This document shows positions 1 through 8,048 of a stretch of DNA of 64,000 bases, one piece after another. The notes under the pieces were generated by a model. The model saw only the letters and a program-made list of their open reading frames with translations, had not been told where the DNA came from and ran no database searches. The stretch is taken from NCBI GenBank assembly GCA_023428695.1, contig JAEYWY010000008.1:77615-141614 (forward strand). The letters run 5' to 3'. A program made the position numbers and the translations under genes. Position 1 is the stretch's first letter; each line of letters begins with the position of its first letter. The DNA is from Bacteroidota bacterium (lineage in GTDB: Bacteria > Bacteroidota > Bacteroidia > Cytophagales > Cyclobacteriaceae).

Positions 1-939
1 GTTTTCGCCCCGAACGAACATCTGGAAAATTGAACGTCGCTTGTCGGGATCGACAACGGTCCCGTTATCGGCGAATTGAATCACAACATCGTCGCCGTCG
101 CGTGACCACGTAATCTCCAAAACGCCTGCGTCTTTGTGGTTGTACTTGACAGCGTTCGTGATCAGGTTCACAAAAACCTGGATCCATTGCACGCGGTTTC
201 CGACGATTACAGGAAGTTGGTTTGGAACGTTGATCGAAAATACGTCGGGAATAGAAATGCTCCTTCTTACCTCATCGAGAATCTCATTCAGATCCAGCGA
301 CTCCTGCCTGATATTGTGTTCTGCCCGCGACTGCTCCAGAATTCCTCCAATGAGTTTTTCCGTGAGCGAAACGCTCTCTCTCAAATGCCCGACAAGCACC
401 GATAGGTCTTCGTTTTTTTCTTCTGGTAGTTCTTTAACGATCAGGTCGACCAGTCCGTGAATACGGTTAACCGGAGCTTTCAGGTCATGACTTACCACGC
501 ACGCAAATTTTTCAAGCTCCTCCTTGCTGCGACGCAGGTTGCCGATTTTTTGTTCGAGGTATGGCATTTCGGAGAACTCACGGATAGCAGCGATAGTGTA
601 AGCATTCCCTCCGACGGTGTAAGGCGAAAGTGCTATGTCTACCTGGATTTCTGACTGATCTTTGCACAGCGCAAATAATTGCAGCCCCGCAGCCATTTTC
701 CTCCGGACTCTGCGTCGGAAGAAATCCGCAACATACTGGCGATGAATGTTCCGTGATTTGTGGGGTACCAACACTTCAACGGGTTTGGAAATCAATTCCT
801 GAGATGAATACCCGAGGAGTCCAGACAACTCCTGATTATAGAATACAATTTTTCCATCGCTGTCCACAACGACCAACGCATCAGGTAGCAAATCAAATAC
901 TTCCTTCAGTGTATCAAATGGATGCAGCGATTCCCTCAT
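1..939 (-). CDS. PAS-domain sensor histidine kinase, 3' end cut by window edge
   Basis: Reading the minus strand gives 313 codons open to the window edge. A PAS domain fills about residues 8-120. The HisKA phospho-acceptor follows in FACVVSHDLKAP (His151), then an ATPase domain with the N box NLITNAVKYN, a G1-type ADNG motif and an F-box like IFQMFVRG just at the edge. The rest of the ATPase domain lies outside the window. No membrane segment is visible, so the protein looks cytosolic. I chose the ATG at 939; a GTG nine bases upstream and the open frame back to the preceding gene's stop (1045) leave a somewhat earlier non-ATG start possible. It lies 105 bp downstream of the metallo-hydrolase gene on the same strand. 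The input signal and the partner regulator are unknown. Confidence 0.85.
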   Translation of the reverse strand, partial: MRESLHPFDTLKEVFDLLPDALVVVDSDGKIVFYNQELSGLLGYSSQELISKPVEVLVPHKSRNIHRQYVADFFRRRVRRKMAAGLQLFALCKDQSEIQVDIALSPYTVGGNAYTIAAIREFSEMPYLEQKIGNLRRSKEELEKFACVVSHDLKAPVNRIHGLVDLIVKELPEEKNEDLSVLVGHLRESVSLTEKLIGGILEQSRAEHNIRQESLDLNEILDEVRRSISIPDVFSINVPNQLPVIVGNRVQWIQVFVNLITNAVKYNHKDAGVLEITWSRDGDDVVIQFADNGTVVDPDKRRSIFQMFVRGEN

Positions 940-1044
940 TCTTACCACTTGTAATCCCTCCAGTTGATTTAAACGAGATTGGCGTTGCAGAAGTGCTGAC
1001 TTACAGGCAGCAGGTAAGATATTTAGTGCAATTGCTGAAAACGA

Positions 1045-2175
1045 CTACTTTACATTTGTCCACCATTGCTGATAGCGAACCAAAGTGTCTGTGAAATTGA
1101 CTTTTTGACCGATCATTGGTGTAATTAGATTGATATCGTGTTGTTGTGCCAATGCAGATACGCGTAATAACGGTTCGTCCCAGGGATGATTTCCAAGGGC
1201 AAACTTCGATGAGTGCACTGCAAAAAGCCGGTCGGCTTGAAGGTCTTTCGCAGCTTGAATAACTTCCTCCGGCATCAGATGTATGTATTTCCAGCTTTTG
1301 TCATATTGACCATTTTCAAGTATCGCGAGATCAATCTTTCCGAACCTTTCGCGTATTGCCGCGAAATGACTATCGTATCCGCTATCGCCACCGATATATA
1401 TCCGCCGCGAAGGAGTTTCCAGTACGAACGACATCCATAGGCTCTGATTTCGTCTGAAGCCACGGCCTGAAAAATGACGCGCAGGTGTCGTATGAATCGT
1501 GAAGCTGCTGTCAAGAGAAACGGTTTCGTACCAGTCTTTCTCAATAATCCGTTCAGTACTAAAGCCCCAACGTTCGAGGTGTGCGCCGACGCCAAGGCCG
1601 CAGATTACAACGCCCACTTTTTCTTTCAGCCGGGTCACTGTTTCATAGTCGAGATGGTCCCAATGATCATGTGTGATAATCAGGTAGTCAATGCCCGGCA
1701 AATCGTCGGCAGAATACACATCTGTTCCCGGGAAGCTGGGTGTGGTGAATGCGAGTGGTGATGCCGCTCCGCTAAAGACGGGGTCAACAAGAAATCGTTT
1801 ACCGTCAAGTTGCATAAAGTATGATGAGTGCCCAAACCAAACCAGGATATCTTCACCAGGATTGAGGCTATGCAAATCCGTTTTCAGCGCGGGAATGCTG
1901 TCGACAGGTTTGTTGCGCAACTTCTTGCTGAAAAGAAATTTCTTCATCACGCCAAAATAGGTCTCGCCTTCTGTCAGGTCTGGCGTGTTGGAGAGATTCT
2001 CAAATCGTCCGTTCCTGAAATGTGGGGACTGCCTGATCTTTTCGAACCGCGCTCCGGATGCCAGGGCACCGAATTCCGGGCGTTGCACAAACCACCAGAC
2101 CATGACCGTGACTACGATGGTAATTACAAAAATGATCATCATGGTTTTTTTCAGAAAGGGTTTGATTCGATGCAC
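1045..2175 (-). CDS. Membrane-anchored metallo-beta-lactamase-fold hydrolase (NAPE-PLD/UlaG-like)
   Basis: 376 codons. One N-terminal membrane anchor (about residues 12-29) is followed by an MBL-fold domain. The zinc motif THDHWDHLD is at residues 168-176, with further ligand candidates His234 (PARHFSGR), Asp264 (GGDSGYD) and a late histidine in AVHSSKF. This layout matches the family that holds N-acyl-phosphatidylethanolamine phospholipase D and UlaG-type lactonases, so a phospholipid or lactone substrate is likely but unproven. The anchor places the catalytic domain outside the cytosol or at the membrane. The frame opens with GTG at 2175; the next start is ATG at 2142, which would cut off the basic N-terminal flank of the anchor, so I prefer the GTG. 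It follows the aminotransferase gene after 27 bp and probably belongs to the same transcript. Confidence 0.8.
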   Translation of the reverse strand: MHRIKPFLKKTMMIIFVITIVVTVMVWWFVQRPEFGALASGARFEKIRQSPHFRNGRFENLSNTPDLTEGETYFGVMKKFLFSKKLRNKPVDSIPALKTDLHSLNPGEDILVWFGHSSYFMQLDGKRFLVDPVFSGAASPLAFTTPSFPGTDVYSADDLPGIDYLIITHDHWDHLDYETVTRLKEKVGVVICGLGVGAHLERWGFSTERIIEKDWYETVSLDSSFTIHTTPARHFSGRGFRRNQSLWMSFVLETPSRRIYIGGDSGYDSHFAAIRERFGKIDLAILENGQYDKSWKYIHLMPEEVIQAAKDLQADRLFAVHSSKFALGNHPWDEPLLRVSALAQQHDINLITPMIGQKVNFTDTLVRYQQWWTNVK

Positions 2176-2202
2176 GAAAAAGGAGACGGAAGCGATCCGG
2201 TT

Positions 2203-3363
2203 TTATTGCAAGGACTCGGGTGTAAGCGCCCGCAGAATTTCGCCGGCACGGGCAAGCGTCTCCTCACGCTTCGCGAAACAGAGTCTCAGTAGTTTGTTGT
2301 CAGTTTTGTCCCTGTAAAAAACCGATACCGGGATGGTTGCGACCTTGTGTCTGACGGTTATTACTCGAGCCAGCTCCATATCAGAAAGCGACGAAAACTT
2401 ACGGTACGAAACGAGTTGGAAGTAGGAGCCGGATGTCTGAAACGGTTCAAAAGGGGAGCCGGCCAATTGACCGAGGAAGAAATCCCGCTTTCGCTGATAG
2501 AAGTCGCCGATATTTTCATCGTGATGCGGATCTTCCAGGTATGTTGCTAACCCATGCTGAACCGCCGTATTCACACTAAACACGATGAACTGGTGCGTCT
2601 TTCGAACCTCTGTCATTAACGCCGAAGGACCGGCGATATATCCAACCTTCCACCCCGTTGCATGAAATGTTTTCCCGAATGAAAAGCACGCCAGACTTCT
2701 CGAAGCCAATCCCGGAAATTTGAGCACGCTCTGGTGCTTCCTGCCATCGTATACAAGGCGATCGTACACTTCGTCACTTAACACAATAAGCCCATGGCGA
2801 ATAGCCAGGTCCTGTAGTTCACGCATATCATCTTCTTCAAGTACAGTACCCAGGGGGTTGTGAGGTGTATTGACGATGATCATACGGGTACGCGGATTTA
2901 TATGCGTCCGAACCGCATCCCAATCGGGTTTGAAATGAGGATACTGCAAATTGATATGGACCGGGACGCCGCCAACCATACGAATTGACGGACTGTAGGA
3001 ATCGTATGACGGATCGAAGATTATTACTTCATCGCCTGGGCCAACGAAAGCTGCCACTGCGCTGAAGATTGCCTGCGTTGCGCCTGCCGTCACCGTTATT
3101 TCCGTTTCAGGATCCAAATGAACATCATATGTTCGTTCCAGGGAAGTCGCGATGGCCTGTCGAAGCACTGGCAGCCCAGCCATTGGTGCGTACTGATTGT
3201 GTCCGCGTCTCATGGCATCTTCGACCGCCGATATCAGTTCGGGATCAATGTCGAAGTCCGGGAAACCCTGTGATAGGTTTATCGCATTATGTTCCGACGC
3301 CAGCCTTGACATTACTGTGAATATGGTCGTGCCAACATCAGGCAGGCGTGAATTGATATCCAT
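2203..3363 (-). CDS. Class I/II PLP-dependent aminotransferase (methionine aminotransferase-like)
   Basis: 386 residues, full length for a fold-type I aminotransferase. The PLP Schiff-base lysine is Lys231 in the motif SFGKTFHATGWKVGY; the cofactor Asp197 (SDEVYD), Tyr200 and Asn169 (NTPHNP) are present. The ordering SQGFPDF near residue 31 and the HATGWK signature resemble the YbdL/KYAT-like group that acts on methionine, kynurenine or glutamine, so a 2-oxo-acid transamination in methionine salvage is a fair guess. The ATG at 3363 was chosen because an AAGGA ribosome site sits directly upstream and overlaps the stop codon of the upstream fusion gene (stop at 3372), which suggests translational coupling. 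Longer in-frame starts would run far into that gene. Confidence 0.87.
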   Translation of the reverse strand: MDINSRLPDVGTTIFTVMSRLASEHNAINLSQGFPDFDIDPELISAVEDAMRRGHNQYAPMAGLPVLRQAIATSLERTYDVHLDPETEITVTAGATQAIFSAVAAFVGPGDEVIIFDPSYDSYSPSIRMVGGVPVHINLQYPHFKPDWDAVRTHINPRTRMIIVNTPHNPLGTVLEEDDMRELQDLAIRHGLIVLSDEVYDRLVYDGRKHQSVLKFPGLASRSLACFSFGKTFHATGWKVGYIAGPSALMTEVRKTHQFIVFSVNTAVQHGLATYLEDPHHDENIGDFYQRKRDFFLGQLAGSPFEPFQTSGSYFQLVSYRKFSSLSDMELARVITVRHKVATIPVSVFYRDKTDNKLLRLCFAKREETLARAGEILRALTPESLQ

Positions 3364-3371
3364 ATCGTTCC

Positions 3372-5297
3372 TTAATCTGAGAGTTTGGAAAAGCGCACGT
3401 TTGAAGATGGAAAGTCCATACTCATGCCGAAACTCCAAAGTAGTCCACCGGCAACCGAAATCAAAGCGATGACGTCAAGGTTTCCCAATGACAACAAAAC
3501 GGACGCAGAAGAATCTATCCATGTAGTCGCGATACCACCAAGCACAAAAACAATAGCAAGCCATTGATAGAAACGCAGTCCACCATAATACTTTGTCTGC
3601 ACTTCGCCCCGGTACGCCTCTTCGACGAAGCGTTGAATACCTGTGAGGAGGAAATAAAATCCCGTGATCAGCGACGCCGAAGCTCCTCCGTACCAAAGGC
3701 GCCAAAGAACGAGGAAGAGCGCTATATTTGAGAGTATCGAATAGAGTTGTGTATTGTGAATCCGTTCACCTTTGAATGCACCGCTTCGGCATACACGTGA
3801 GTGTGGATTCGTATAAAGGATTCCATCTCCTGAAACAGGTTTCCCGTGACAGCATCCCTGCACAAGACAACGCAATCGTCCAACTGCCTGCGCCAAAGGA
3901 GACGCCAGGGCAAATCCGCCGAAGAGAGAAAAGACGTTTTCCCCTGTGATTGAGACTGCTGCAAAGAGGCCGGCTATTCCCCCACAGATTGCTCCAAAGT
4001 ATCCAAAAGGACGAAGTAGTCTCGGAGATCCCTCAATCAGCTGTCCCCACAAAATTCCGCCGACGAATGTGGTACACGTGACCAGAAGCAGCGTCAGAGG
4101 CTTAACCCCAAATAAGCCCGCAAGAAAGATACCCGCCACTCCAGCCGCAAACGAATAGGGAGCGTGACTGATGATCCGGAGACAGCCAATCCGGACCGAC
4201 TTCCACGAATTGGCTATGCGCTCACATTGTGCATTGAGCCAATGCCACAGATTGTGTCGCGTTATGGTTATCGAAAACACAACCATTCCACCTGACACAT
4301 CAAGCACGGAATGCGCACCGACACCTACACATGCCACTATCATTAATGTGGTAAGAAGTGCAAAAAGCCATTTGAGATTAGGGGAACTTCTTATCCACGA
4401 GATACAAGAAAGAAGCGCCCAAATCACATGAAAGGAAGGGAATGCTCCAGCCGGACTGTCCCAATTCCTTTCCAGGACAATCAGTTCCCCAAAGAATGTC
4501 GAAGGTTCGAAAGTTCGCGGTTGTGCGTGTAATGGTAGCGTTACAAACGCGAAGATTCCTGTTGCCGTTGCGAACCAGGCATTCAGGACAAACTGCCTCA
4601 GCCCCGACATACTTCGGATTACGAATGGTGTCAGTACGGCAAAAACGTAAGTCAGGAAATAAGGGACTTCCATCCATTCAATTACTGGAAGTATGGTTTC
4701 GCCGGGAAGGAACGTATTGATGGATCCGGGCAATACGCCGACAAAAATGATCATCTCATACAGCAGAAACCAGGGCACAAATGCGAGAAGAAAACCACGT
4801 ATTCGCCACATCACCGGGACTCGTGAATCAACAGCAACAGGCAGGTCCAGGAATGTATTGTGCGACTGCTTACCGAAACGCTCGTGAAGGTCATGCTGTT
4901 CAAATCCCCACACTAACGCCACACATAACAACGCAACAACGGGGGTGATTACATAGAGACCTGCCGGCGACTGAGTGATGATTGATAGCCCTGCAACGCC
5001 GAGGCAAAAGCCGACATAAATCGGGTGGCGAAAAATACTGTAGGCTCCACGGGTTACATAGCGAACCGGAGGAAACGCATTCATCGGGAGTCCGCCACCG
5101 AGGCTGAAGAGATTCCACATCCCTATCAGGACGAGAATAAGACCGATAATGAACAAGAAGTATCCCGCCACATTCCATGGCACGACCGGAAGCGGCACAG
5201 TCAGATTGACGGACCAATACCAAAGGAGCACTGGCAAAAGCAGACAGAATAGACTACCGTAAAGTATTTGCCCTATTCGCTTGCGAATTATTTCCAT
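3372..5297 (-). CDS. Three-domain membrane fusion: isoprenylcysteine-methyltransferase-like + PAP2 (IPC-synthase type) + Lgt-like
   Basis: 641 residues, almost wholly hydrophobic. Residues 40-155 look like an ICMT/PEMT-type methyltransferase: RGAYSIFRHPIYVGF holds the family's RHPxYxG motif (90-95). Residues 165-350 look like a PAP2 domain of the inositol-phosphorylceramide-synthase type, with AFPSFH (285-290) and GAHSVLD (327-333) as the histidine motifs; the first K-x6-RP motif is not obvious. Residues 375-600 resemble an atypical prolipoprotein diacylglyceryl transferase: GRLRCLVQGCCHGKP (473-487), NTQLYS (515-520, cf. HPTQLYE) and GIQRFVEE (553-560). All three families handle lipid or lipid-linked groups, so envelope-lipid or lipoprotein modification is inferred; the real reaction is unknown. 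The start overlaps the preceding gene by 10 bp, and its end couples to the aminotransferase. No frameshift is seen; the fusion appears real. Confidence 0.8.
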   Translation of the reverse strand: MEIIRKRIGQILYGSLFCLLLPVLLWYWSVNLTVPLPVVPWNVAGYFLFIIGLILVLIGMWNLFSLGGGLPMNAFPPVRYVTRGAYSIFRHPIYVGFCLGVAGLSIITQSPAGLYVITPVVALLCVALVWGFEQHDLHERFGKQSHNTFLDLPVAVDSRVPVMWRIRGFLLAFVPWFLLYEMIIFVGVLPGSINTFLPGETILPVIEWMEVPYFLTYVFAVLTPFVIRSMSGLRQFVLNAWFATATGIFAFVTLPLHAQPRTFEPSTFFGELIVLERNWDSPAGAFPSFHVIWALLSCISWIRSSPNLKWLFALLTTLMIVACVGVGAHSVLDVSGGMVVFSITITRHNLWHWLNAQCERIANSWKSVRIGCLRIISHAPYSFAAGVAGIFLAGLFGVKPLTLLLVTCTTFVGGILWGQLIEGSPRLLRPFGYFGAICGGIAGLFAAVSITGENVFSLFGGFALASPLAQAVGRLRCLVQGCCHGKPVSGDGILYTNPHSRVCRSGAFKGERIHNTQLYSILSNIALFLVLWRLWYGGASASLITGFYFLLTGIQRFVEEAYRGEVQTKYYGGLRFYQWLAIVFVLGGIATTWIDSSASVLLSLGNLDVIALISVAGGLLWSFGMSMDFPSSNVRFSKLSD

Positions 5298-6058
5298 ATT
5301 ACGACTTCATGGATTGCGTGGCCGGTGGCAACCAACGAATTGCCGGCCATTAATTTACCATTTGAAAGCCATTTGTTCTCCTCGAGCTTCAGAATTGATG
5401 ATGGGAAGAGCCTCGAGATAGCCGGAAAATTCTTAAACACGGTTGACCCAACGTTTCCTTCCCGTAGTGTCGCGATGGGAGTCAACAGAAGTGAGAGATC
5501 TCCGAAAACCAGTTCAGTTCTCATGATCCCGGGATTTTCCATTTCCTTGCCATTGAGAAAGACAAGGTCCTTCGGATGTTGTCCAATCCATCTAATCCAG
5601 ATTACTGAAAATTCATTCGAAAGAAATCGTCCCCAATGGAGTTCTTTGATGGGAAGTTTCCATGGCATGAAGGTGAGCGTTATTTTCTCCGCATATCCGA
5701 AACCAGAAACCGTGTGACCGCCTACCGATACCGTTGTACGTCCCTTCGGAATCAGGCATTGCCAATCGATGACGCGATCGTCTTCCTCCAGCAGGATGCG
5801 GTTCACCGGCGGGTCAACACGTTCCCACGTGCCCGAAGCAAGTCGGGTTTGCCAGTCTATACCGGTATCCGAGATTTCAGGAATGGAGTGGCCGCGGAAT
5901 GAATTTCGTTTCACCGTGGTGCGGCCACTGAAGAAGCTGTAACCGGTGTATGGAATTTGAATATCCCGGTAACGAAGAACCGCGGCGTAGCCAATAAAAG
6001 CAGCCGGCGAAGAATCACTAACGTCGAGGTACCATTTCTCCAGCCGGAACGGTGTCAT
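5288..6058 (-). CDS. CrtC/AttH lipocalin-like protein
   Basis: 256 residues without a signal peptide. The pattern WYLDV...AAFIGYAAVLRY near the N-terminus and GFGYAEKITLTFMPWKLP followed by LHWGRF (roughly residues 115-143) recall the two-domain lipocalin-like family that includes hydroxyneurosporene hydratase CrtC, AttH and Svf1. Members bind or hydrate hydrophobic molecules. I cannot name a substrate. The gene starts 3 bp after def and overlaps the three-domain lipid-enzyme fusion by 10 bp, so it is surely co-expressed with it; the context points to lipid or isoprenoid work. Family placement is by motif resemblance only. Confidence 0.55.
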   Translation of the reverse strand: MTPFRLEKWYLDVSDSSPAAFIGYAAVLRYRDIQIPYTGYSFFSGRTTVKRNSFRGHSIPEISDTGIDWQTRLASGTWERVDPPVNRILLEEDDRVIDWQCLIPKGRTTVSVGGHTVSGFGYAEKITLTFMPWKLPIKELHWGRFLSNEFSVIWIRWIGQHPKDLVFLNGKEMENPGIMRTELVFGDLSLLLTPIATLREGNVGSTVFKNFPAISRLFPSSILKLEENKWLSNGKLMAGNSLVATGHAIHEVVIWK

Positions 6059-6061
6059 CGC

Positions 6062-6613
6062 TCATCGTCCGGGGGCAACGATCCGGTATTCGGTAGCCAC
6101 CTTACCTTTTGAAATATCGGCGAGCTTGCCCTTGAGCAAACGTTTCTTAAGCGGTGTCAGATAATCGACAAACATCTTTCCTTCAATGTGATCGTATTCG
6201 TGCTGGATGATGCGGGCTTTCATGCCATCGAATACCTCTTCATGCAATTCCCAGTTTTCGTCGTAATAACGAATTTTCAACTGAGGCATACGCGACACTT
6301 TTTCGCGGATGTTCGGAATACTGAGACATCCTTCTTCGAAGTCCCAGGGCTCACCGAGTTCTTCAAGCATGACGGGATTAACGAATGCTTTCCGGAAGTC
6401 AACCAAGTCTGGCTCGTCTTCCATGACCGTACCATCCACGACAAAAAGACGAATGCTTTTTCCGATTTGCGGCGCAGCAAGCCCGATTCCGCTCGCGGCC
6501 TCCATCGTTTCAAACATGTCGTCGATCAGCTGTTTAAGGTCCGTACCTTTTTCAATGTCTTTTGCACGTTGCCGGAGGACCGGGTCGCCATACATCACAA
6601 TTGGATAGATCAT
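6062..6613 (-). CDS. def: Peptide deformylase
   Basis: 183 residues. Removes the N-formyl group from nascent proteins. All three family motifs are present: GIGLAAPQIG (42-51), EGCLSIP (94-100, metal-binding Cys96) and QHEYDH (137-142, metal-binding His138 and His142 with catalytic Glu139). The ATG at 6613 gives the usual MIYPIV start; a TTG two codons upstream is less likely. It lies 61 bp after ruvX and 3 bp before the lipocalin-like gene, so it heads or joins the operon leading to the lipid-enzyme fusion. Confidence 0.97.
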   Translation of the reverse strand: MIYPIVMYGDPVLRQRAKDIEKGTDLKQLIDDMFETMEAASGIGLAAPQIGKSIRLFVVDGTVMEDEPDLVDFRKAFVNPVMLEELGEPWDFEEGCLSIPNIREKVSRMPQLKIRYYDENWELHEEVFDGMKARIIQHEYDHIEGKMFVDYLTPLKKRLLKGKLADISKGKVATEYRIVAPGR

Positions 6614-6674
6614 GCGCAAAATTAATAATATTTCGTCTGCTTACGCGGCCGTTGAATTTGTGAACCTCAAAAAA

Positions 6675-7097
6675 TCAGGAGCGGGGAATTCCGAAGTCGA
6701 GGTAAGATTGGAGGATAATCGTCGCGCTGATTTTGTCGACATTGCCCTTAATCCGCCTGTCTTTTTTCTTCATGCCGCCTTCGATCATCGCACGTTGGGC
6801 CATCCGGCTCGTGAAACGCTCGTCTGCAGGAACGATACGCTTTCCGGGAATAGCGCGCTCCAGTTCGGAGATAAATTTTCTTACGTCAGCCGCCGTTTCT
6901 GAATCTTCGCCCTTCATTGTCTTGGGCATTCCCACCACGAATTCATCCACGCCTTCACGTTTGTTATAATCCATCAAGAAGGCAATTAGTTCGGTGGTCG
7001 CCACCGTTTGGAGGGGCGTGGCGATAATCCGTAGCGGGTCTGTCACCGCAAGGCCCGTTCGCTTCAATCCATAATCAATTGCAAGTATTCTTCCCAT
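6675..7097 (-). CDS. ruvX: Putative pre-16S rRNA nuclease / Holliday junction resolvase-like YqgF
   Basis: 140 residues, typical length. RNase H-like fold with the first acidic motif ILAIDYGLKRTGLAV (Asp8), VVGMPKTMKG in the middle, VPADERFTS and the C-terminal acidic motif KGNVDKISATIILQSYL. In Escherichia coli the family trims the 5' end of 16S rRNA; the resolvase role is older and less certain. It lies 78 bp downstream of the mutarotase-like gene, with its own TATCTTTG promoter-like element in the gap (7145-7152), and upstream of def, as is common in Bacteroidota. Confidence 0.95.
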   Translation of the reverse strand: MGRILAIDYGLKRTGLAVTDPLRIIATPLQTVATTELIAFLMDYNKREGVDEFVVGMPKTMKGEDSETAADVRKFISELERAIPGKRIVPADERFTSRMAQRAMIEGGMKKKDRRIKGNVDKISATIILQSYLDFGIPRS

Positions 7098-7144
7098 AGG
7101 GGGTTAACGCACGAACGAGTTGCTGATAACGTCGCGTGTGAAAA

Positions 7145-7152
7145 CAAAGATA
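7145..7152 (-). promoter_or_regulatory. Possible -7 promoter element for ruvX/def
   Basis: The minus strand reads TATCTTTG, an exact match to the Bacteroidota TAnnTTTG element, 48 bp before the ruvX start. The expected upstream TTTG at about 20 bp is not clear, so the call is tentative. Confidence 0.35.
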
Positions 7153-7175
7153 CGATTCCAAAAGGATGATTGTAA

Positions 7176-8048
7176 TCAGAAACACCGAACTGCCCAATTT
7201 GCCTTCCATTCCATATCGACCGGGAGGCGCATGATTCCTTCTTTGTTTGAGAATTCCTGATCATGATTTGCCGGGTCGGCGATGCCCGCCCATGGCTCCA
7301 GACAAACAAAATCAGCACCCGGCGCCGCCCAGATACCGAAATAAGGAAATCCTTCGAACGAGAATTCGAGCCCGTGATTGTGAGCGTTACTCAGGATCGA
7401 AATGCGTTGTGATTTCAGGTCTTTGAACACAAGGGCGTCCTTGTCGAATAACGACTTGAACAATGGAAGCTTGTTTTCATCCGCCAGTATCAAATCACCG
7501 GCAGTGTCAATCGTTCCTTCCGGAGTGATGTTCCATCGCATCACTTTCTCGCGCTCGCTGAAAAGCAAATAATGATCATCGTATTTTGTGCCTGCCACCA
7601 AAGGAACATTGAATGCAGGATGTGCCCCCAATGAGAAAAGCAATACGTCATCCGAAGGGTTTGTTACTGAATAATTCACGAGGAGGCTGTCACCTTTCAA
7701 CGTATAGGCTATTCGCAACGTAAACGCGAAAGGATATTTCCGGCGGGTTTCGTCCGAATCGCTCAATTTGAAAGTGGCGTGATCGGCGCCGAGGACTTCG
7801 AGTTCAAAGTCCATTTCTCTCGCGAAACCATGACGCGGCATCGAGTACGCCTTGTTGTTATAGTAATACGTATTGCCTTTCAGCTGGCCGACTATTGGAA
7901 AAAGTACTGGCGACGACTTTCCCCAGAATGCCGGGTCAGCCTGCCAGATGTATTCGGGCTGCAGTCCCTTGTGTCGGAGCGACGCGAGTTCCGCACCGCG
8001 ATGCCGCATCTCTGCAGATAACACTCCGTTTGTGATGGTACTCTTCAT
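7176..8048 (-). CDS. Aldose 1-epimerase family protein (LacX/YeaD-like)
   Basis: 290 residues with the galactose-mutarotase fold. Conserved sites are Arg72-His73 in PRHGFARE, the histidine in GAHPAFN (about 148) and the catalytic-type glutamate in CLEPWAG (about 262). It probably interconverts anomers of a free or phosphorylated sugar; the substrate is not known for the LacX branch. The start ATG at 8048 overlaps the ppc stop as TGATG, a classic coupling arrangement, and a TTG one codon upstream was set aside. It is the second gene of the ppc transcript. Confidence 0.88.
   Translation of the reverse strand: MKSTITNGVLSAEMRHRGAELASLRHKGLQPEYIWQADPAFWGKSSPVLFPIVGQLKGNTYYYNNKAYSMPRHGFAREMDFELEVLGADHATFKLSDSDETRRKYPFAFTLRIAYTLKGDSLLVNYSVTNPSDDVLLFSLGAHPAFNVPLVAGTKYDDHYLLFSEREKVMRWNITPEGTIDTAGDLILADENKLPLFKSLFDKDALVFKDLKSQRISILSNAHNHGLEFSFEGFPYFGIWAAPGADFVCLEPWAGIADPANHDQEFSNKEGIMRLPVDMEWKANWAVRCF

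Noticed and set aside
630..1094. Plus-strand open frame of 154 codons over the truncated kinase
   Set aside because: Opposite strand of clear PAS/kinase coding sequence.
3363..3438. Longer aminotransferase start inside the fusion gene
   Set aside because: A good ribosome site fixes ATG 3363 and the extension overlaps the upstream gene without conserved residues.
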